From Acanthaster planci (lineage: Eukaryota; Echinodermata; Asteroidea; Valvatida; Acanthasteridae): DNA of 22,032 nucleotides. The stretch is taken from positions 2,673,132-2,695,163 of the forward strand of contig NW_019091365.1 in NCBI RefSeq assembly GCF_001949145.1, read 5' to 3'. Shown here one piece after another: positions 20,613-22,032 of the stretch (position 1 is the stretch's first letter; each line of letters opens with the position of its first letter). The notes below the pieces were generated by a model. That model did not search any database. It worked only from the letters and a program-made list of their open reading frames with translations, and was not told the origin of the DNA. Position numbers and translations under genes: made by a program.

Positions 20613-20793
20613 ATGAAGACGTTGGACGAAACTTACTACGTCCAAACTCTTGAGGCGTTCATCGAAAGGTGTGACCAAGAGCAAGTTACTTTAGCTTGGA
20701 TCCGGGCCAAGATGCCGTCCCTGCTCAAGGCCGTGCGGTGGCCCGTCAGCACGGCCGAGGTGGTTCGTGTCATTGGGGTCGGCTCTGGCAAAG
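20613..20793 (+). CDS. HNMT: Histamine N-methyltransferase-like protein, first coding exon (partial gene)
   Basis: Class I SAM-dependent methyltransferase; the vertebrate enzyme methylates histamine in the cytosol. The start is firm: CACCACCATGA context and an in-frame stop 24 nt upstream. Sixty codons plus one base end at a strong donor (AAAG|GTAAGC, phase 1). The N-terminal helix region YYVQTLEAFI...MPSLLKAV matches the HNMT N-terminus in spacing. VIGVGSGKG (residues 53-61) is SAM motif I, with glycines 55, 57 and 59, and the intron interrupts the last Gly codon. Aligned by eye from memory, human Glu28 (histamine contact) falls at Gln22, with Glu23 next to it, so the substrate may differ. 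The remaining ~230 residues are not in the 1.2 kb left. Invertebrate deuterostomes carry several HNMT-like paralogues, so orthology is open. Confidence 0.8.
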
Positions 20794-21648
20794 GTAAGCC
20801 TAGCTCTGTGCTCACTTAGAAAGGTACTATGGGCGTAAATCCCGGGGCGATGGGGGATTTACACTCCACACACACACCAGGGGGGGGGTTAAGGAAGCCC
20901 CCCCCCACACACCAACACATTTCCCTACATGCGTCCTCCGAATTCCAGCACAAATTGTATGCAGCTAAACGTGCGCAAGTGATTTCAAAGATTTTCGAGC
21001 AGACCAAATATTAAACTAGATGTGATGTTTTGGAAAAAGCACATAGCTGTTCCCAAAATGTTTTTTATTGTCTTTTGATGACTGTCAACGAGTATCATAA
21101 CTTTGTAATGAATTGGATTACAAAAATTTCCCAAGTGGCATGTATAACGAAAAACCAAATATCCCTGCAATTGAACGTATTGTGCATGAGATATGACGAT
21201 TTGTGTGTTAAAATACAAGTTCCCGTCAACCGGAAGTAGAGGTCACACGAGATCAAGATATCAATTTTCATCTATAACACGCCCCTGACTATGTGCATAC
21301 GAAATTTGTGTTAAATCGGTCAAATAGTTAACTAGTTATTAGACTGTAAAGAATGAATTTTTGAATTGAGGTCACGTGACCCCTGATGTCGTCACGATTA
21401 CAAAAAGTTTTCGGGCACTTTTTCGGATGATGGTTAATTACTATACCAAATTTGAAACTGATCGGACTTAAAATAATTGCCAAAGTGCCCCTCAGAATAA
21501 AACAGCGGAAAAAGAAAAAAAAAGGAAAAATAACGAGGCTTCTATGTCTGTTTGCAGCAGAACATAGGGCTTTTTCGCTTTTTAATGAAAATGTCATAGT
21601 CGTGATGGCATATCTTCAAAGTTACAACCTTCTGGGACAATCACTTTA
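20794..21648 (+). other. Methyltransferase intron 1, left part
   Basis: Begins GTAAGC. It contains the hairpins at 20835-20906, then AT-rich DNA with degenerate relatives of the right-hand repeats (GAGGTCACACGAG at ~21239; GAGGTCACGTGACC at ~21367). No later methyltransferase exon (post-I or motif II blocks) was found. Confidence 0.5.
20835..20906. repeat. Two adjacent G/C-rich hairpins (MITE-like)
   Basis: GTAAATCCC (20835-20843) pairs perfectly with GGGATTTAC (20854-20862) across a 10-nt loop. Just downstream, G9 (20880-20888) pairs with C9 (20898-20906) across 9 nt, flanked by CA-rich tracts. The first arm lies 40 nt inside the intron and could fold in the RNA near the splice donor. Probably a small nonautonomous repeat; homopolymer lengths may be affected by sequencing. 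Confidence 0.55.
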
Positions 21649-22032
21649 GGAGATATACGGCTTGAAAAGATGTTCCTTTAATGTCACTTGACTTTTCTAC
21701 TGATGACATCATCAGCCCATAAGGTCAATTTTTGTCTATCATGCATCTCCCTCCAGACATCTGCTAACGCTAAGACAGGTACTTTTGGAGATATAGGGCT
21801 TTAAATGATGCATTTTTCATGACACGTGACTTGTCAACTGATGACATCATTATCCCATGAGGTCAATATTTCTCCAAAGCACTTGCTTTTGAAGATATCT
21901 GCAAGATTAAAACCAAATCGTACTTCTACTTCAGGAGATAAAGTGCCTTAAAGAGTGCGCCTTTAATGTCACGTGACGTGTCTACTGATGACGTCATCAT
22001 CACATGAGGTCAAAACTCCTCTAAAACACTCT
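21649..22032. repeat. Tandem ~140-bp repeats with E-box/CRE-like palindromes, truncated at window end
   Basis: Three units start with GGAGATA at 21649, 21787 and 21934 (periods 138 and 147). Each has, in order, a GTCACKTGAC-type palindrome, then CTGATGACRTCATYA and RAGGTCAA. Copies have diverged at many positions, but the palindromic words and AGGTCA are better kept than the spacer. Unit 3 has the perfect forms CACGTG and TGACGTCA. The array continues beyond the window. It lies in intron 1 of the methyltransferase gene. Confidence 0.8.

Noticed and set aside
20800-22032. Later exons of the HNMT-like gene
   Set aside because: I looked for the post-motif I acidic residue, the motif II-type block and the C-terminal block; no frame shows them, so the rest of the gene lies beyond the window.
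1-22032. Transposase, reverse transcriptase, viral or CRISPR content
   Set aside because: No frame shows the catalytic motifs of these families, and there is no regular repeat-spacer pattern. The only repeats are noncoding tandem or foldback types.

Overview
This window looks like nuclear DNA of an invertebrate animal, probably a deuterostome such as a sea urchin, sea star, acorn worm or lancelet. The coding is in short exons with clear GT..AG boundaries, long AT-rich introns and intergenic DNA, and CpG clusters at presumed promoters. Both recognisable proteins are animal families: a Golgi carbohydrate sulfotransferase and a histamine N-methyltransferase-like enzyme. The 8-mer TAGGCCTA is strikingly frequent, a word I associate with such genomes. 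The species cannot be fixed from sequence alone. I saw no bacterial operon, virus, reverse transcriptase, transposase or CRISPR array.

Layout. 1-7.5 kb: intergenic DNA with a degenerate tRNA-like element (99-171, minus), a ~240-bp tandem duplication (400-879), a G/C-run element (~1775-1823), diverged tandem repeats with CATGT/GTCAT runs (~5580-6045) and a large CpG-rich palindrome carrying CCAAT boxes (6959-7125).

7.5-16.6 kb: a minus-strand carbohydrate sulfotransferase gene of the CHST8/9/10-14 type. The large catalytic terminal exon (7531-8553) is certain. I propose two upstream exons that fit in phase: a 98-bp stem exon (10588-10685) and a signal-anchor exon (16118-16277). Together they give a 426-residue type II Golgi protein. 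A cluster of 23 CpGs (16449-16561) lies just upstream and is the likely promoter. Inside intron 1, on the plus strand, is a TATA box followed by a strong splice donor (11056-11452), which may be another transcript start.

17.4-19 kb: a plus-strand candidate small-protein gene, head to head with the sulfotransferase: ATG plus donor at 17485-17492, a good acceptor at 18356, stop at 18500, and poly(A) signals at 18800 and 18954. It would encode a 50-residue protein of unknown identity. A 51-bp frame-preserving exon (17718-17768) could lengthen it to 67 residues.

20.5-22 kb: the first coding exon (20613-20793) of a histamine N-methyltransferase-like gene, with a leader acceptor at 20563 and a donor exactly in the SAM-binding glycine loop. 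The remaining exons are not in the window. Its first intron holds G9/C9 and GTAAATCCC hairpins and, from 21649 to the right edge, ~140-bp tandem repeats carrying palindromic E-box/CRE-like words.

The genes do not form a pathway that I can recognise. The least explained signals are the small-protein gene, the CCAAT palindrome and the E-box/CRE tandem array.
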